DNA from: Methylococcales symbiont of Iophon sp. n. MRB-2018
GTDB taxonomy: Bacteria > Pseudomonadota > Gammaproteobacteria > Methylococcales > Methylomonadaceae
Assembly: GCA_003666325.1 (NCBI GenBank)
Contig: QPIL01000122.1
Location: 1-64,000, forward strand
DNA length: 64,000 nucleotides
Direction of reading: 5' to 3'
The notes under the pieces are model-generated. The model had not been told where the DNA came from, did no database searches, and saw nothing but the letters and a program-made list of their open reading frames with translations. Numbering within the stretch: the stretch's first letter is position 1; each line of letters starts with the position of its first letter. This document shows, piece after piece, positions 46,414 through 55,768 of this stretch. A program made the position numbers and the translations under genes.

Positions 46414-48099
46414 TTATGATGCTTGTTTTTTAGCAATTGCATAAATAGAATCTAATTTTTGTTGAACTTCTTGGTCTATCTCATCCTTTTTAAGATATTT
46501 AATCAGTGTGTAATAATCACTTTTATTTAAAATTGGAATGGTGCTTGTTTTTTGACTATAAGCAGATAATATCTGTCTTAATGACTCAGATCCATTGGTT
46601 TTTTTATCAAAAACATCAGGCTCTTGCAAAACTTTCTTAGCTTGCTGAATAGTTGCAATAACCCCGTTCATATTATCAAAAATTGATTGTTCAAATAAGT
46701 CATTGCCGTCAGCATGAGATTGTTCTTTTGCTTTTGCGTAGCAGTTCAAAACCTCAGCATTACAGAAATAATTCTCTATTTCAGCCTTTCCCCACATTAT
46801 CTCCTGCAAAGAGTTATGTTCTTGTAATACATTGCTAATATTGTCAAAAATAGCAATGCCTTTCAAATCTGACTTTGCTTCCAGCAAGCCAAAAAAATGT
46901 TCTCTTGCTTTGTTAGGCTGATTGCCAACATAATGCACAAACACTCTATCTAAATAAGGTTTAACTGGGTGTTCTAATTTTTCTGCAAATTCTTGCAATA
47001 TGGCTAAATCCGTTGCCCCTTCCAAATATAACACCCAACCCGTTTGCTCAGCACTGGCATAATCACTCCAGCCAATATTTTTTAACGCTTTTTTGGTTTG
47101 TGAGTTTGATTGTATTTTGTGTACCTTGCCAATAAAGGCAATCGCCGAATCGTTATCAACCGCTTCCTCTATCAATACTTCTGAATGTGTGGCTAATATA
47201 ACTTGTGATTGTTGAGTTTTAGCCACTTTAGACAACAAACGATAAACCTCTCTTTGTCTTAAAATCTCTAAATGAGCATCAGGCTCGTCCAGCAAAATAA
47301 TAGATTTTGGCTTTTGTAATAAATAACTAAGCAACAATAAAACTTGCAATAAACCACGTCCTGCCATTGCTAAATCTAACTCAATATTATCTTGTTTATA
47401 ATATAAATTAATTGTTCCGTTGACAGAATCATTCACAGGATTTAAAAAATCAATACCAAATAATTGTTTCATATAACCAACAACTTTTTGCCAATTATCG
47501 GAGGATTGCTCGTATAGCATAATGCACAAATTTCTCAATACTTGTGCCGTTTGCCCCTCGCCAATCAGAACATTTACCCTGCCGGGCTGAATTCTAGGCT
47601 CAACAATAGACAGTCCCGACATGGCAGGTAAAAAACTAATATTAATATTACTGGCTATTTTTGTTGCTTCATCCTTGTAATCCAATAGAGGTTTGCTATA
47701 AATAATTTCCGAGTTATGACGGTAAAATTTCAAGCCATATTCCCATGGCTTATTATGCTTGTCAAAACCCATAAGAATAATTTCAATATCAATATTTTTT
47801 TTACTACCTATGCGAGTTTTTTTGTTATTCCATAATAAAATACTATCCACTACTGGCAGGGCAATCAAATCTCTTCTATTGATGGTTGCCCCTTGCCTAG
47901 AAAGCCGCTTACCAGCCTTTTTTGCATACCAGGTTTTAAAACCAATATGCCATAAACATAAAGCCTGCAAAGCGGTGGTTTTTCCTGAATTATTTGGACC
48001 AATAAAAGCAAATGGATTGTAGGTTAATTCATCAGATAACTTAATATCGACATCTTGTTTAAATCCTTTGAAATTTTTAATAATAATTCTGTTAATCAT
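46414..48099 (-). CDS. OLD-like ATPase with C-terminal TOPRIM-type domain
   Basis: A 561-residue protein. An SMC/ABC-like ATPase forms residues 1 to about 335: Walker A GPNNSGKT at 34-41, signature 'MAGRGLLQVLLLLSYL' near 246, Walker B LLDEPDAHL at 269-277, switch His H305. A TOPRIM-like segment follows, with Glu in 'YLEGATDLAIL' (E360) and 'IAIFDN' (D419). This is the OLD nuclease layout used in phage defence. The second metal Asp is not obvious, so nuclease activity is uncertain. It sits 9 bp after mod. Confidence 0.82.
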   Translation of the reverse strand: MINRIIIKNFKGFKQDVDIKLSDELTYNPFAFIGPNNSGKTTALQALCLWHIGFKTWYAKKAGKRLSRQGATINRRDLIALPVVDSILLWNNKKTRIGSKKNIDIEIILMGFDKHNKPWEYGLKFYRHNSEIIYSKPLLDYKDEATKIASNINISFLPAMSGLSIVEPRIQPGRVNVLIGEGQTAQVLRNLCIMLYEQSSDNWQKVVGYMKQLFGIDFLNPVNDSVNGTINLYYKQDNIELDLAMAGRGLLQVLLLLSYLLQKPKSIILLDEPDAHLEILRQREVYRLLSKVAKTQQSQVILATHSEVLIEEAVDNDSAIAFIGKVHKIQSNSQTKKALKNIGWSDYASAEQTGWVLYLEGATDLAILQEFAEKLEHPVKPYLDRVFVHYVGNQPNKAREHFFGLLEAKSDLKGIAIFDNISNVLQEHNSLQEIMWGKAEIENYFCNAEVLNCYAKAKEQSHADGNDLFEQSIFDNMNGVIATIQQAKKVLQEPDVFDKKTNGSESLRQILSAYSQKTSTIPILNKSDYYTLIKYLKKDEIDQEVQQKLDSIYAIAKKQAS

Positions 48100-48108
48100 A
48101 ATTAACTC

Positions 48109-49977
48109 CTAAATAACTCGTAAATTAAAATTACGGGAAAAATTAACCTTTTGGGTGTCGGTGAGGGCGTTGTCGAGGCATACCAAAATATCGTCTGTGG
48201 TTAATTTTAAGGTTTCTATGGTATCAGTGTTAATTTTTTTGACTAAAGTGATTATCAGTGTGCGTTCTAATTGTGTGTCAATAATGCGGTAAAAATCGCC
48301 GTTTTGCTCAATATTGCTGGTCAATGGGAAACCTTGTTTTAGGGCGATTTCATAGGCTAAATCTAGCGGGTCAAAGTTAGACGTTAATGGGGTTTTTATG
48401 GCAGATTTTTCCAACGCCAATAAAGCCTGTTCGTCCTCGCCATCGTAGGGCTGATTAACGGTGTAATGGCTGGGGGCGAGGGAAAAGACTTTAAAGCCTG
48501 TTGGGTAGTTATTTTTGTCAATGGCACGTTTTAGGCGTTCAATGCTGATTTGTGAAATGGTTTTATAGCCTGCTTTGGCGGCTTCTGATTTTTCATCCAC
48601 TGCCTCGGGGATTTGCACCAAAATAAATTTTCGATTGCCCTTGTCTTGTTTATTTAAGTCCATTACTGCATGCCCTGTGGTGGCACTGCCTGCGAAAAAG
48701 TCTAGGACAATATCGTTTTCATTTGTTCCCATTTCAACCATTCTTTTTATTAAACCTAGTGGTTTTGGAAAATCGAAATACTTACCATTAAGTAGTTCTT
48801 TGATTAACAATGTTCCCTTTTCTGTATTAACTTCCTTGTCCCGCCAAACAGACCTAGCCATAGCGGTTTTTTCTCTATATTTTTCACAAATTTGCCATCC
48901 GCCATCTTTCATCGCCTTGCCAATTATATTAATATTTAACTGTTTTAATGCCTTAGGCTTGCCCCATCTCCAAACAGTATTTAAACCTTGAGAGACTTTT
49001 GGGTAAAGTTCAATCCAGTCTTTTTTCTTATCTAAAGATATTTCAAAAAAACCATTTTCGTCTTTATTGTTTGAATTTATATAGAATGGGTAATAAAGAT
49101 TTGGTCTATTCTTTGAATTAAATGCTATATTTCTATTTCTCAATTCTCTAATATCAAACTCACCGATTTCATCATGAAAGGCAAAAACTTTTTCATGGTC
49201 TATTAGGTTATTCATTTCAAACGCATCTATTTTTGAAAACACAAGTAAATTGTCGTGCATTCTTGCTATACCGCCATAATCTCTACCTCTAGGATTTCCA
49301 ACAACAGTGATATTGCCTAAAAAATTCTCCTCCCCAAACACCTCATTCATCAACATTTTTAAATGGTGTTGTTCGTTGTCGTCAATGCTGATGAAAATCA
49401 CGCCATCGTCTTTTAACAGTTGTTTAGCAAGGAAAAGTCGCGGATACATCATACTCAGCCATTGTGAATGGTATCTACCGTGGGCATCAGAATTGGTTTC
49501 TAACTTGATGCCGTTCTTACTTGCGCCAATACGCTCAAAATAATCACTTTTGCCTTCGGTAAAATTGTCTTTGTAGATGAAATCCTTGCCGGTGTTGTAA
49601 GGCGGGTCGATGTAAATCATCTTGATTTTATGGTGATAATGCTTTTGCAAGAGTTTTAGCACTTCAAGATTGTCGCCCTCAATAAATAAATTATCGCTGT
49701 TGTCAAAATCCACTGAGGCAGATTTTTGTGGCTTGAGGGTGGCAAAACTGGGGCGAGAAATAGCCTTAAAAGCCTCATTTTTGCCCGCCCAAGAAAAGGC
49801 GTAGCGGTCTTTGTCGTCTGCTAGTGCGTCTTTATCTGCTAAAAACTGCTTGAGTGCATCAAAATTAATTTTACCTTCGCTAACAAACTGTGGAAATAAG
49901 GCACTGAATTTGGCTAATTCATCGGCAAATATATCTTTTGAGGTAGCTGTTACTTTTTTGATATTGTTGTTTGACAT
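48109..49977 (-). CDS. mod: Type III restriction-modification system methyltransferase (Mod)
   Basis: A 622-residue beta-class adenine-N6 methyltransferase. Catalytic motif IV DPPY is at 124-127 (in 'IYIDPPYNTGKDFIY') and comes before SAM motif I 'DFFAGSATTGHAV' in the C-terminal half. The region between (about 210-400) is the target-recognition part and fixes the DNA site. First gene of the operon; the 169 bp upstream must hold the promoter. Confidence 0.94.
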   Translation of the reverse strand: MSNNNIKKVTATSKDIFADELAKFSALFPQFVSEGKINFDALKQFLADKDALADDKDRYAFSWAGKNEAFKAISRPSFATLKPQKSASVDFDNSDNLFIEGDNLEVLKLLQKHYHHKIKMIYIDPPYNTGKDFIYKDNFTEGKSDYFERIGASKNGIKLETNSDAHGRYHSQWLSMMYPRLFLAKQLLKDDGVIFISIDDNEQHHLKMLMNEVFGEENFLGNITVVGNPRGRDYGGIARMHDNLLVFSKIDAFEMNNLIDHEKVFAFHDEIGEFDIRELRNRNIAFNSKNRPNLYYPFYINSNNKDENGFFEISLDKKKDWIELYPKVSQGLNTVWRWGKPKALKQLNINIIGKAMKDGGWQICEKYREKTAMARSVWRDKEVNTEKGTLLIKELLNGKYFDFPKPLGLIKRMVEMGTNENDIVLDFFAGSATTGHAVMDLNKQDKGNRKFILVQIPEAVDEKSEAAKAGYKTISQISIERLKRAIDKNNYPTGFKVFSLAPSHYTVNQPYDGEDEQALLALEKSAIKTPLTSNFDPLDLAYEIALKQGFPLTSNIEQNGDFYRIIDTQLERTLIITLVKKINTDTIETLKLTTDDILVCLDNALTDTQKVNFSRNFNLRVI

Positions 49978-50146
49978 ATTAAATCGTTCATTGTTATTTT
50001 CTGAATTTTCCTCATTTAACCCTATAAAAATTGGAGTTATTCCAGAGGTGGTAAAACTTGACAGTTACTGCGTGGCTAAGACAAGTAAATCGCTCAAATA
50101 TGAGCAACACTCTTTCAAGCATAGAATAGCTGGTAAATAATGTGAA

Positions 50147-50758
50147 CTAAATGTTGTTAATAGGTGATTTATCAGGGTTTAGGTTGTGAAATTGCAGTTG
50201 AATAAAAGTATTTTCTTTATCTTGAAAGTATTGGAAACGGGTTAAACTTGCATGATCAACTTGTAAATTGAATATTTTATTAATAGGTAAGTCAAGCAAT
50301 AAAGCAAACAAGGCGCGAATGACACCGCTATGGGTTATGACTAAAATATGTTTGCCAGTGTGTTGTTTGAGTAGACTTTCCCATGCGAGGTTGATTCTAG
50401 CGATAAATTCTGTAAACGCTTCAGCATTCTTTGGCGTGTATTTAACAGGGTCTTGGTAGAATAAAAGTAATTCTGTTGCGTCTATTTGTGTCGCTGTTTT
50501 TCCTTCCCAGTCACCAAAATGAATTTCTTGCCAATCGGCTTCAATGATAAGCGGTGTATTATTTTGTTGGCTTATATTGTACGCAAATTTACTGCACCGA
50601 AGTAGAGGAGAGCTGATAATCTGATCCCAGCACCGATTAGCAACCGTATTGTGCATTTGTTGCCAACCTGATTGACTGAGTAGATCATCGGTACTGCCTC
50701 GGTAATAAGAACCGCCTATCACTTCACCATGGCGAAGAAAATCAACAGTGGTTTGCAT
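50147..50758 (-). CDS. Histidine phosphatase family protein
   Basis: A 203-residue phosphoglycerate-mutase-like phosphatase. The catalytic 'FLRHGEVIGGSYYRGSTDDL' start and 'ILVITHSGVIRALFALLL' give the two histidines. Closest by eye to CobC-type alpha-ribazole phosphatases, but no cobalamin genes are near, so the substrate is open. It lies 22 bp after argH on the same strand. Confidence 0.88.
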   Translation of the reverse strand: MQTTVDFLRHGEVIGGSYYRGSTDDLLSQSGWQQMHNTVANRCWDQIISSPLLRCSKFAYNISQQNNTPLIIEADWQEIHFGDWEGKTATQIDATELLLFYQDPVKYTPKNAEAFTEFIARINLAWESLLKQHTGKHILVITHSGVIRALFALLLDLPINKIFNLQVDHASLTRFQYFQDKENTFIQLQFHNLNPDKSPINNI

Positions 50759-50780
50759 GATTAATCAATATAAAAAGCGA

Positions 50781-52169
50781 TCAATTCATTTTCTCTCTAG
50801 CTGATTTTATAGCTTGTCTAACGGTATCAGGGGCTGTGCCTCCAATATGTTTCCTGGCAGCAACAGAGCCTTCTAGTTTTAGTATATCAAATACGTCCGC
50901 TGTAATTTCAGGTGAAAACTGTTGCAATTCTGCTAAGGAGAGTTCGGATAAATCACGTTTAGAATCAATCCCTAGGCGTACAGCAAGCCCTACCACTTCA
51001 TGGGCATCACGAAATGCCATACCTTTAATTACCAGATAATCAGCCAAATCGGTTGCAGTAGCAAAACCTTGTTTAGCGGCATGATACATATTTTCTCTTT
51101 TAGCACTGAGATGTGGCACCATATCGGCAAAAGCACGTAATGAATTGAGCAAGGTATCTGCGGTATCAAATAAAGGTTCTTTATCTTCCTGATTATCTTT
51201 GTTGTAAGCCAACGGCTGACCGTTCATTAGCATGAGCAATGAAACCAAATGGCCAGTAACACGACCCGATTTGCCACGCACTAACTCGGGCACATCTGGG
51301 TTTTTCTTTTGTGGCATAATGGACGAACCAGTACAGAAAGCATCTGGTATATCTATAAAATCAAATTGTGCGCTGGCCCAGATCACTAATTCTTCAGAAA
51401 AACGGGATAAATGCATCATGATTAAACTGCCTGCCGCAGTAAATTCAATAGCAAAATCTCTATCACTGACAGAGTCCAGTGAGTTATTGGATGGCTGCGA
51501 AAAGCCTAATAACTCAGCCGTCATATATCGGTCAATAGGATAGCTGGTACCTGCTAAAGCAGCAGCACCTAATGGCATAATGTTAATCCGTTTACAACAA
51601 TCTTGCAGACGTTCTTTGTCGCGCGAAAGCATTTCAAACCAAGCCATTAAATGATGACCAAAAGTCACTGGTTGTGCTACTTGTAAATGGGTAAAACCAG
51701 GCATAATGGTATCCGCTTCTTTCTCGGCTAAATCCAAAATAGCGTATTGCAGACGTTCTAATTGGGTATTAATATGGCTAATTTCATTGCGTAAATACAA
51801 TCGAATATCAGTAGCGACCTGATCATTTCTGGAACGTCCCGTATGTAATTTTTTACCGGCGATACCGATTAACTCAGTTAGACGCGCTTCGATGTTCATG
51901 TGTACATCTTCTTGCGCTATTGACCAATTAAACTCGCCTTGATCAATTTCTTTAGTAATGGTGGTTAAGCCATTAATAATATCAGTCAGTTCGGTTTTAT
52001 TCAGAATGCCAATTTTACAAAGCATTTTGGCGTGAGCCATGGAGCCTTCAATATCTTGTAATGCCATACGTTGATCAAAACCAACAGATGCGGTAAAAAA
52101 TTCAACAAAAGCATCGGTTGCCTGAGCAAATCTAGCACTGGAAAGCTTGTTGCTATTAACGGTGGTCAT
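50781..52169 (-). CDS. argH: Argininosuccinate lyase
   Basis: A 462-residue enzyme releasing arginine and fumarate. The family signature '[20 protein letters not shown]' is present, with '[19 protein letters not shown]' and '[17 protein letters not shown]'. No argG is adjacent. Confidence 0.97.
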   Translation of the reverse strand: MTTVNSNKLSSARFAQATDAFVEFFTASVGFDQRMALQDIEGSMAHAKMLCKIGILNKTELTDIINGLTTITKEIDQGEFNWSIAQEDVHMNIEARLTELIGIAGKKLHTGRSRNDQVATDIRLYLRNEISHINTQLERLQYAILDLAEKEADTIMPGFTHLQVAQPVTFGHHLMAWFEMLSRDKERLQDCCKRINIMPLGAAALAGTSYPIDRYMTAELLGFSQPSNNSLDSVSDRDFAIEFTAAGSLIMMHLSRFSEELVIWASAQFDFIDIPDAFCTGSSIMPQKKNPDVPELVRGKSGRVTGHLVSLLMLMNGQPLAYNKDNQEDKEPLFDTADTLLNSLRAFADMVPHLSAKRENMYHAAKQGFATATDLADYLVIKGMAFRDAHEVVGLAVRLGIDSKRDLSELSLAELQQFSPEITADVFDILKLEGSVAARKHIGGTAPDTVRQAIKSAREKMN

Positions 52170-52249
52170 TATTTAATTTTGGATTATAAAAAGGGGTGAA
52201 TTATACCGCTAAAATCAAAATTTTTAATTATAAAGAGACTTTAGCATAC

Positions 52250-52439
52250 CTCTGGAACGGATAAAAAAGGCTAGAAGTTTTCCATCTTTCAGCCAAAATA
52301 ACATGCAATAACGCACTATTACACTTGTATTTTGACTAAACCCATTTTCAAAAATAAATGATACAATCTAGCACCCATTTATTCTTGAAAATGGTATAAA
52401 CCCTGAAAAATTCTATCCCTTTTTTTGTCCGTTCCAGAG
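52250..52439. mobile_element. MITE-like element with 21-22 bp terminal inverted repeats
   Basis: The left end CTCTGGAACGGATAAAAAAG and right end CTTTTTTTGTCCGTTCCAGA are near-perfect inverted copies. Inside, 52342-52360 and 52376-52394 form an 18/19-bp hairpin (CCATTTTCAAAAATAAATG versus its complement). About 190 bp in all, no coding frame. It lies between argH and dsbB (divergent), so it may supply or disturb their promoters. No clear target duplication is seen. Confidence 0.6.
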
Positions 52440-52457
52440 TTATGTTGAGGTCTCATT

Positions 52458-52961
52458 ATGTTGCAACTAATAAAATTTAATCCTCGCATCTGGTTTTTAC
52501 TGGGTTTTGGCAGTTGTTTTCTTATCTTAGCGATAGCTGCCTATTTTCAATTTGTAGAAGAACTGGAACCTTGCCCATTATGTATTTCGCAAAGAATCAT
52601 GGTTTTGATAACGGGCATTATCTTTCTCATAGCCAGCATCCACAATCCAAAACACTGTGGCTTAAAAATCTATTCTATAGTAGGGACTTTCACTGCTTTG
52701 GTGGGTGCAAGTATTTCAATCCGTCACCTATGGATACAAAACTTACCCCCTGAGAAAGTCCCTGAGTGTGCTCCAAGTCTGGAGTATATGTTTGAAAACT
52801 TTCCATTACTGGATACCATTAAATTAATGCTTAATGGCACTGGAGAATGTGCTGATATATTATGGGTTTTTTTAGGCGTGAGTATTCCAGGCTGGACTTT
52901 AGTCGCTTTTATAGGTCTCGCTCTATTAAGTTTGTTACCACAGTGGAGTTTAGTTAAATAG
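52458..52961 (+). CDS. dsbB: Disulfide bond formation protein DsbB
   Basis: A 167-residue inner membrane protein with four helices that reoxidises DsbA. The first Cys pair is 'EPCPLCISQR' (CPLC), and the second periplasmic pair lies in 'PECAPSLEYM' and 'GTGECADILW'. Normal length. A dsbA gene is not in the window. Confidence 0.95.
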   Translation: MLQLIKFNPRIWFLLGFGSCFLILAIAAYFQFVEELEPCPLCISQRIMVLITGIIFLIASIHNPKHCGLKIYSIVGTFTALVGASISIRHLWIQNLPPEKVPECAPSLEYMFENFPLLDTIKLMLNGTGECADILWVFLGVSIPGWTLVAFIGLALLSLLPQWSLVK

Positions 52962-53100
52962 TCAATCCTTAAAAACCCAAACTAAAAAATATATAAAAAA
53001 GACGAAGGACTCAGGACTAAAGTAACTGGAACTTCTGTTACCACATGCAAGAATGACGGAGGGAGTGACGCGGATCTTATTACCCTATTCAACAAATAAC
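52961..53100 (-). repeat. Repeats C, B (internally deleted) and the end of A, minus strand
   Basis: 52961-52985 is repeat C; 53001-53079 is repeat B lacking its middle (one hairpin reduced, CCAGTTACTTTAGTCCTGAG retained); 53080-53100 is the end of A (GTTATTTGTTGAATAGGGTA on the minus strand). Repeat C begins on the last base of the dsbB stop codon. 53101-53261 shows no supported gene. Confidence 0.75.
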
Positions 53101-53261
53101 TCTGAATGAAAGAGCTTTAGTTGCTCTGTGTTTGGGTTGATTTTGTTAGTATGTTTTATTAGCAATAACGACCAAGAAATAGCCGTTATTTTACCAAATA
53201 CTGCTTGTTTTATCTATGCTTTTTGTTTAATTTATTGTTATAAATCAGATGGTTGTTTTGC

Positions 53262-53339
53262 TTTTAAGGGTTGGCTAAATAGGTTGATCATGAATAAAAA
53301 TCCTGTGCCAGCTAGGTTTTTATTTATTGAATATGGTAT
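53262..53339 (+). repeat. Dispersed repeat A, degenerate copy
   Basis: TTTTAAGGGTTGGCTAAATA leads to an ATG at 53290 and a frame with RFLFIEYGI, matching the LFVE(Y/H)GI frames of the other A copies. It stops at GGTATTAA, exactly at the tupA stop codon on the other strand. Confidence 0.55.
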
Positions 53340-54202
53340 TAATCCAAAGAAAGACGGTTCAGTTTTTCGTTGTTTACTTGGGTTTTATCAGCATCATGCT
53401 GGCTGATAACATCGGCATAAAATAATGTTTGTCCTTTTATTTTAACATTAGCGATGATGGCTTGACCTTCATCACTGGTGATAAAATCCATATACTGTTT
53501 GGCTAATTGATATTTTACATGCGGATGTTTTTCTGGATTAACAGCGATGATGTGATAGGGGTTGTGTAAAGGCGGGTCATTTTCAAACATAATTTGCAAG
53601 TCAATTTTACCTTGGAAGGCAAGGTAGGTACCTCTGTCTGTCAGGGTATAGGCTTGTTTTTCATCGGCTATTTTTAAAACAGCACCCATGCCTTGACCTG
53701 CTCGTACATACCATGAACCCACAGGATCAAGGTTGGCCATCTGCCATAAAGATTTCTCTTTTTTGTGGGTGCCTGAGTCGTCGCCTCTGGATATAAATTC
53801 GGCTCTGCTCTGGGCTATTTTTTGCAGTGCATCCAGCACCGATATAGCAGATTTGAGTTTGGCTAAATCGCTTTTTGCTCCCACTAGAACAAAGTCATTA
53901 TACATTACAAAGGTACGCTCAACGCCATGACCTGCATTAATAAAAGCAAGTTCAGATTTGGGCGCATGGACAAAAAGCACATCGACATCGCCATTTTCTC
54001 CAAGTTTTAATGCTTTACCCGTTCCGACTGCAATAATATCTAGGCGGCAATTAAATTTTTTTTCAAAAACAGGGTTTAATACAGCTAATAATCCTGAATT
54101 TTCTGTACTGGTGGTAGTCGCTAGTCGGAGAATATTTTCTGCTTGACTGTTAAATCCGTAAAGCACGATACTGAGGGTAAATAATAGTTTGAAACAATTC
54201 AT
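53339..54202 (-). CDS. tupA: Tungstate/molybdate-type ABC transporter substrate-binding protein (TupA-like)
   Basis: A 287-residue periplasmic protein with a signal peptide (cut near 'NSQA'). The diagnostic oxyanion loop 'LRLATTTSTENSGLLAVL' is present, with 'VDVLFVHAPKSE' and 'SRGDDSGTHKKEKSLW', which match TupA/WtpA-type binding proteins. Tungsten or molybdenum would serve formate dehydrogenases in a C1 user. It diverges from the ATPase gene and no permease gene (tupB) lies beside either. Confidence 0.88.
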   Translation of the reverse strand: MNCFKLLFTLSIVLYGFNSQAENILRLATTTSTENSGLLAVLNPVFEKKFNCRLDIIAVGTGKALKLGENGDVDVLFVHAPKSELAFINAGHGVERTFVMYNDFVLVGAKSDLAKLKSAISVLDALQKIAQSRAEFISRGDDSGTHKKEKSLWQMANLDPVGSWYVRAGQGMGAVLKIADEKQAYTLTDRGTYLAFQGKIDLQIMFENDPPLHNPYHIIAVNPEKHPHVKYQLAKQYMDFITSDEGQAIIANVKIKGQTLFYADVISQHDADKTQVNNEKLNRLSLD

Positions 54203-54276
54203 TAAGATTTGATCTTGTGGATAAAAAAAGCAAATACAGTGAGGGTTTATTTAATGCTAACAGGGGGGTGCTATAA

Positions 54277-55266
54277 ATGATGTATGCCTATCAGTTGAGA
54301 AACATCCAGTATTCTTATGGTAAAACATTGGCCTTATCCTTGTCAGAATTAAATATAAAAGCGGGGGAAATCACCGCTTTGATTGGCCCAAATGGTTGTG
54401 GCAAAAGTACGCTACTCAATTTGCTGGCCCTTTTAGAAAAAACGCAGAGTGGGCAACTTAGGTGTTTTCCCCAAACAGTAACTAAGCAGCCTATTTATAA
54501 TCTTAGGAATAGAATAGCTTTACTTCCACAAAAACCTTATATGCTAAGAGGCAGTGTATTTAATAATCTAAATCTGACTTTGAAGTTTCATAAGATAAAA
54601 CAAGAAAGTCGATTAGATCTGATTCATTCTACTTTGGAGAAATTAAATATTATTGAATTGATTCATCAACAAGCAAAAACATTATCAGCTGGAGAGTTAC
54701 AAAAAATAGCTTTGGCGCGGGCTATTATTACCGACCCTGATATATTGTTAATGGATGAACCGTTTAGTTATCTTGATTACAGTAGTGAACAAACATTGGA
54801 AAGTTTTATTGGTAACTATGTTAAAGAGAGTAGTAAAACCTTGATATTTAGCACTCATAATCGTTTGCAGGGCATAGCGATAGCTGATGAGGTTGTTTCA
54901 CTGGTTAAAGGTAAATCAGTTGCAACCCCATTAATCAATGTGTTTCATGGCACAGTTAATATGCAGTTATTTAATACTGGAAATATTCAGATTCTGCTAC
55001 CAGAGTGTAAAAAAGATTATCAACATGTTTCTATAGATCCGCGTGAAATTGTTTTGTCAAAAGAGCTTATAAAATCCAGTATGCGTAATCAATTTCAAGG
55101 CAAAGTATTAGCTATTACGGATGAGGCAAATAAAATTAGAATGACTGTTTTAGCCGGAGAGTTATTTCAGGTATTAATAACCTATCAAGCATTAAAAGAT
55201 TTGAATGTGTCTTTAGGAGATATACTTTGGGTTAACTTTAAAAGTAATGCTGTTATTGCTTTTTAG
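54277..55266 (+). CDS. ABC transporter ATP-binding protein, tungstate/molybdate type (TupC-like)
   Basis: A 329-residue ATPase. Walker A is 'GPNGCGKSTLLNLL', the signature 'LSAGELQKIALARAI', and Walker B 'ILLMDEPFSYLDYS'. A C-terminal region (about 215-329) resembles a TOBE-like oxyanion-sensing domain ('QHVSIDPREIVLSKE', 'FQGKVLAITDE'). The start is MMYAYQLRNIQYSYGKT. Functional link with tupA is by position and domain; the permease is missing here. Confidence 0.82.
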   Translation: MMYAYQLRNIQYSYGKTLALSLSELNIKAGEITALIGPNGCGKSTLLNLLALLEKTQSGQLRCFPQTVTKQPIYNLRNRIALLPQKPYMLRGSVFNNLNLTLKFHKIKQESRLDLIHSTLEKLNIIELIHQQAKTLSAGELQKIALARAIITDPDILLMDEPFSYLDYSSEQTLESFIGNYVKESSKTLIFSTHNRLQGIAIADEVVSLVKGKSVATPLINVFHGTVNMQLFNTGNIQILLPECKKDYQHVSIDPREIVLSKELIKSSMRNQFQGKVLAITDEANKIRMTVLAGELFQVLITYQALKDLNVSLGDILWVNFKSNAVIAF

Positions 55267-55408
55267 GCTCAAGAATTAACAAGATACATTAGCCCAAAAC
55301 CTCTGCCAATTTTTTAAAATTCCTTATATAGGACACTTCAAGAAGCCTTTGCTTTTTACTCCGATTTTTTTGTTTGGTCTCATAATATTCAACAACTAAA
55401 TTTCCAAC

Positions 55409-55741
55409 TCATAACCCATCTGTTTTTGCAGCCATAATGAAATCATTAACATGTAAGCCTTTTATTTTATGAGTCCACCAGCAAACCGTTGTTGTTCCCC
55501 ATTCTGTCAAAATAGAGGGATGGTGGTTTTCTTCTTCTGCCAGAACAGCAACTTGTTGAGTAAAAGCAACCGCATCGACAAAATTGTTAAATGTAAAAAC
55601 TCGCTTTAATCGTTTAATGCCCTTCTCTTCAATAATATCCCAATACGGTAATTGCTGCATAAACTCAGCAATCTCTTCTTCTGTAGCAAGTGGAGCGCCC
55701 ACTTTACAGGCCTCACAGGTGTTTCTGCTTAATTGATTCAT
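55409..55741 (-). CDS. phhB: 4a-hydroxytetrahydrobiopterin dehydratase
   Basis: A 110-residue pterin-4a-carbinolamine dehydratase: 'FNNFVDAVAFTQQVAVLAEE' followed by 'ENHHPSILTEWGTTTVCWWT' with the catalytic HH, then 'HKIKGLHVNDFIMAAK'. It recycles pterin cofactor; phenylalanine hydroxylase is not nearby. Confidence 0.94.
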   Translation of the reverse strand: MNQLSRNTCEACKVGAPLATEEEIAEFMQQLPYWDIIEEKGIKRLKRVFTFNNFVDAVAFTQQVAVLAEEENHHPSILTEWGTTTVCWWTHKIKGLHVNDFIMAAKTDGL

Positions 55742-55768
55742 TTGTTCTCCAAAAAAGTAAAATAAAAG

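Noticed and set aside
53128-53406. 92-codon open frame
   Set aside because: It overlaps tupA antisense and a degenerate repeat A copy; no family recognised.
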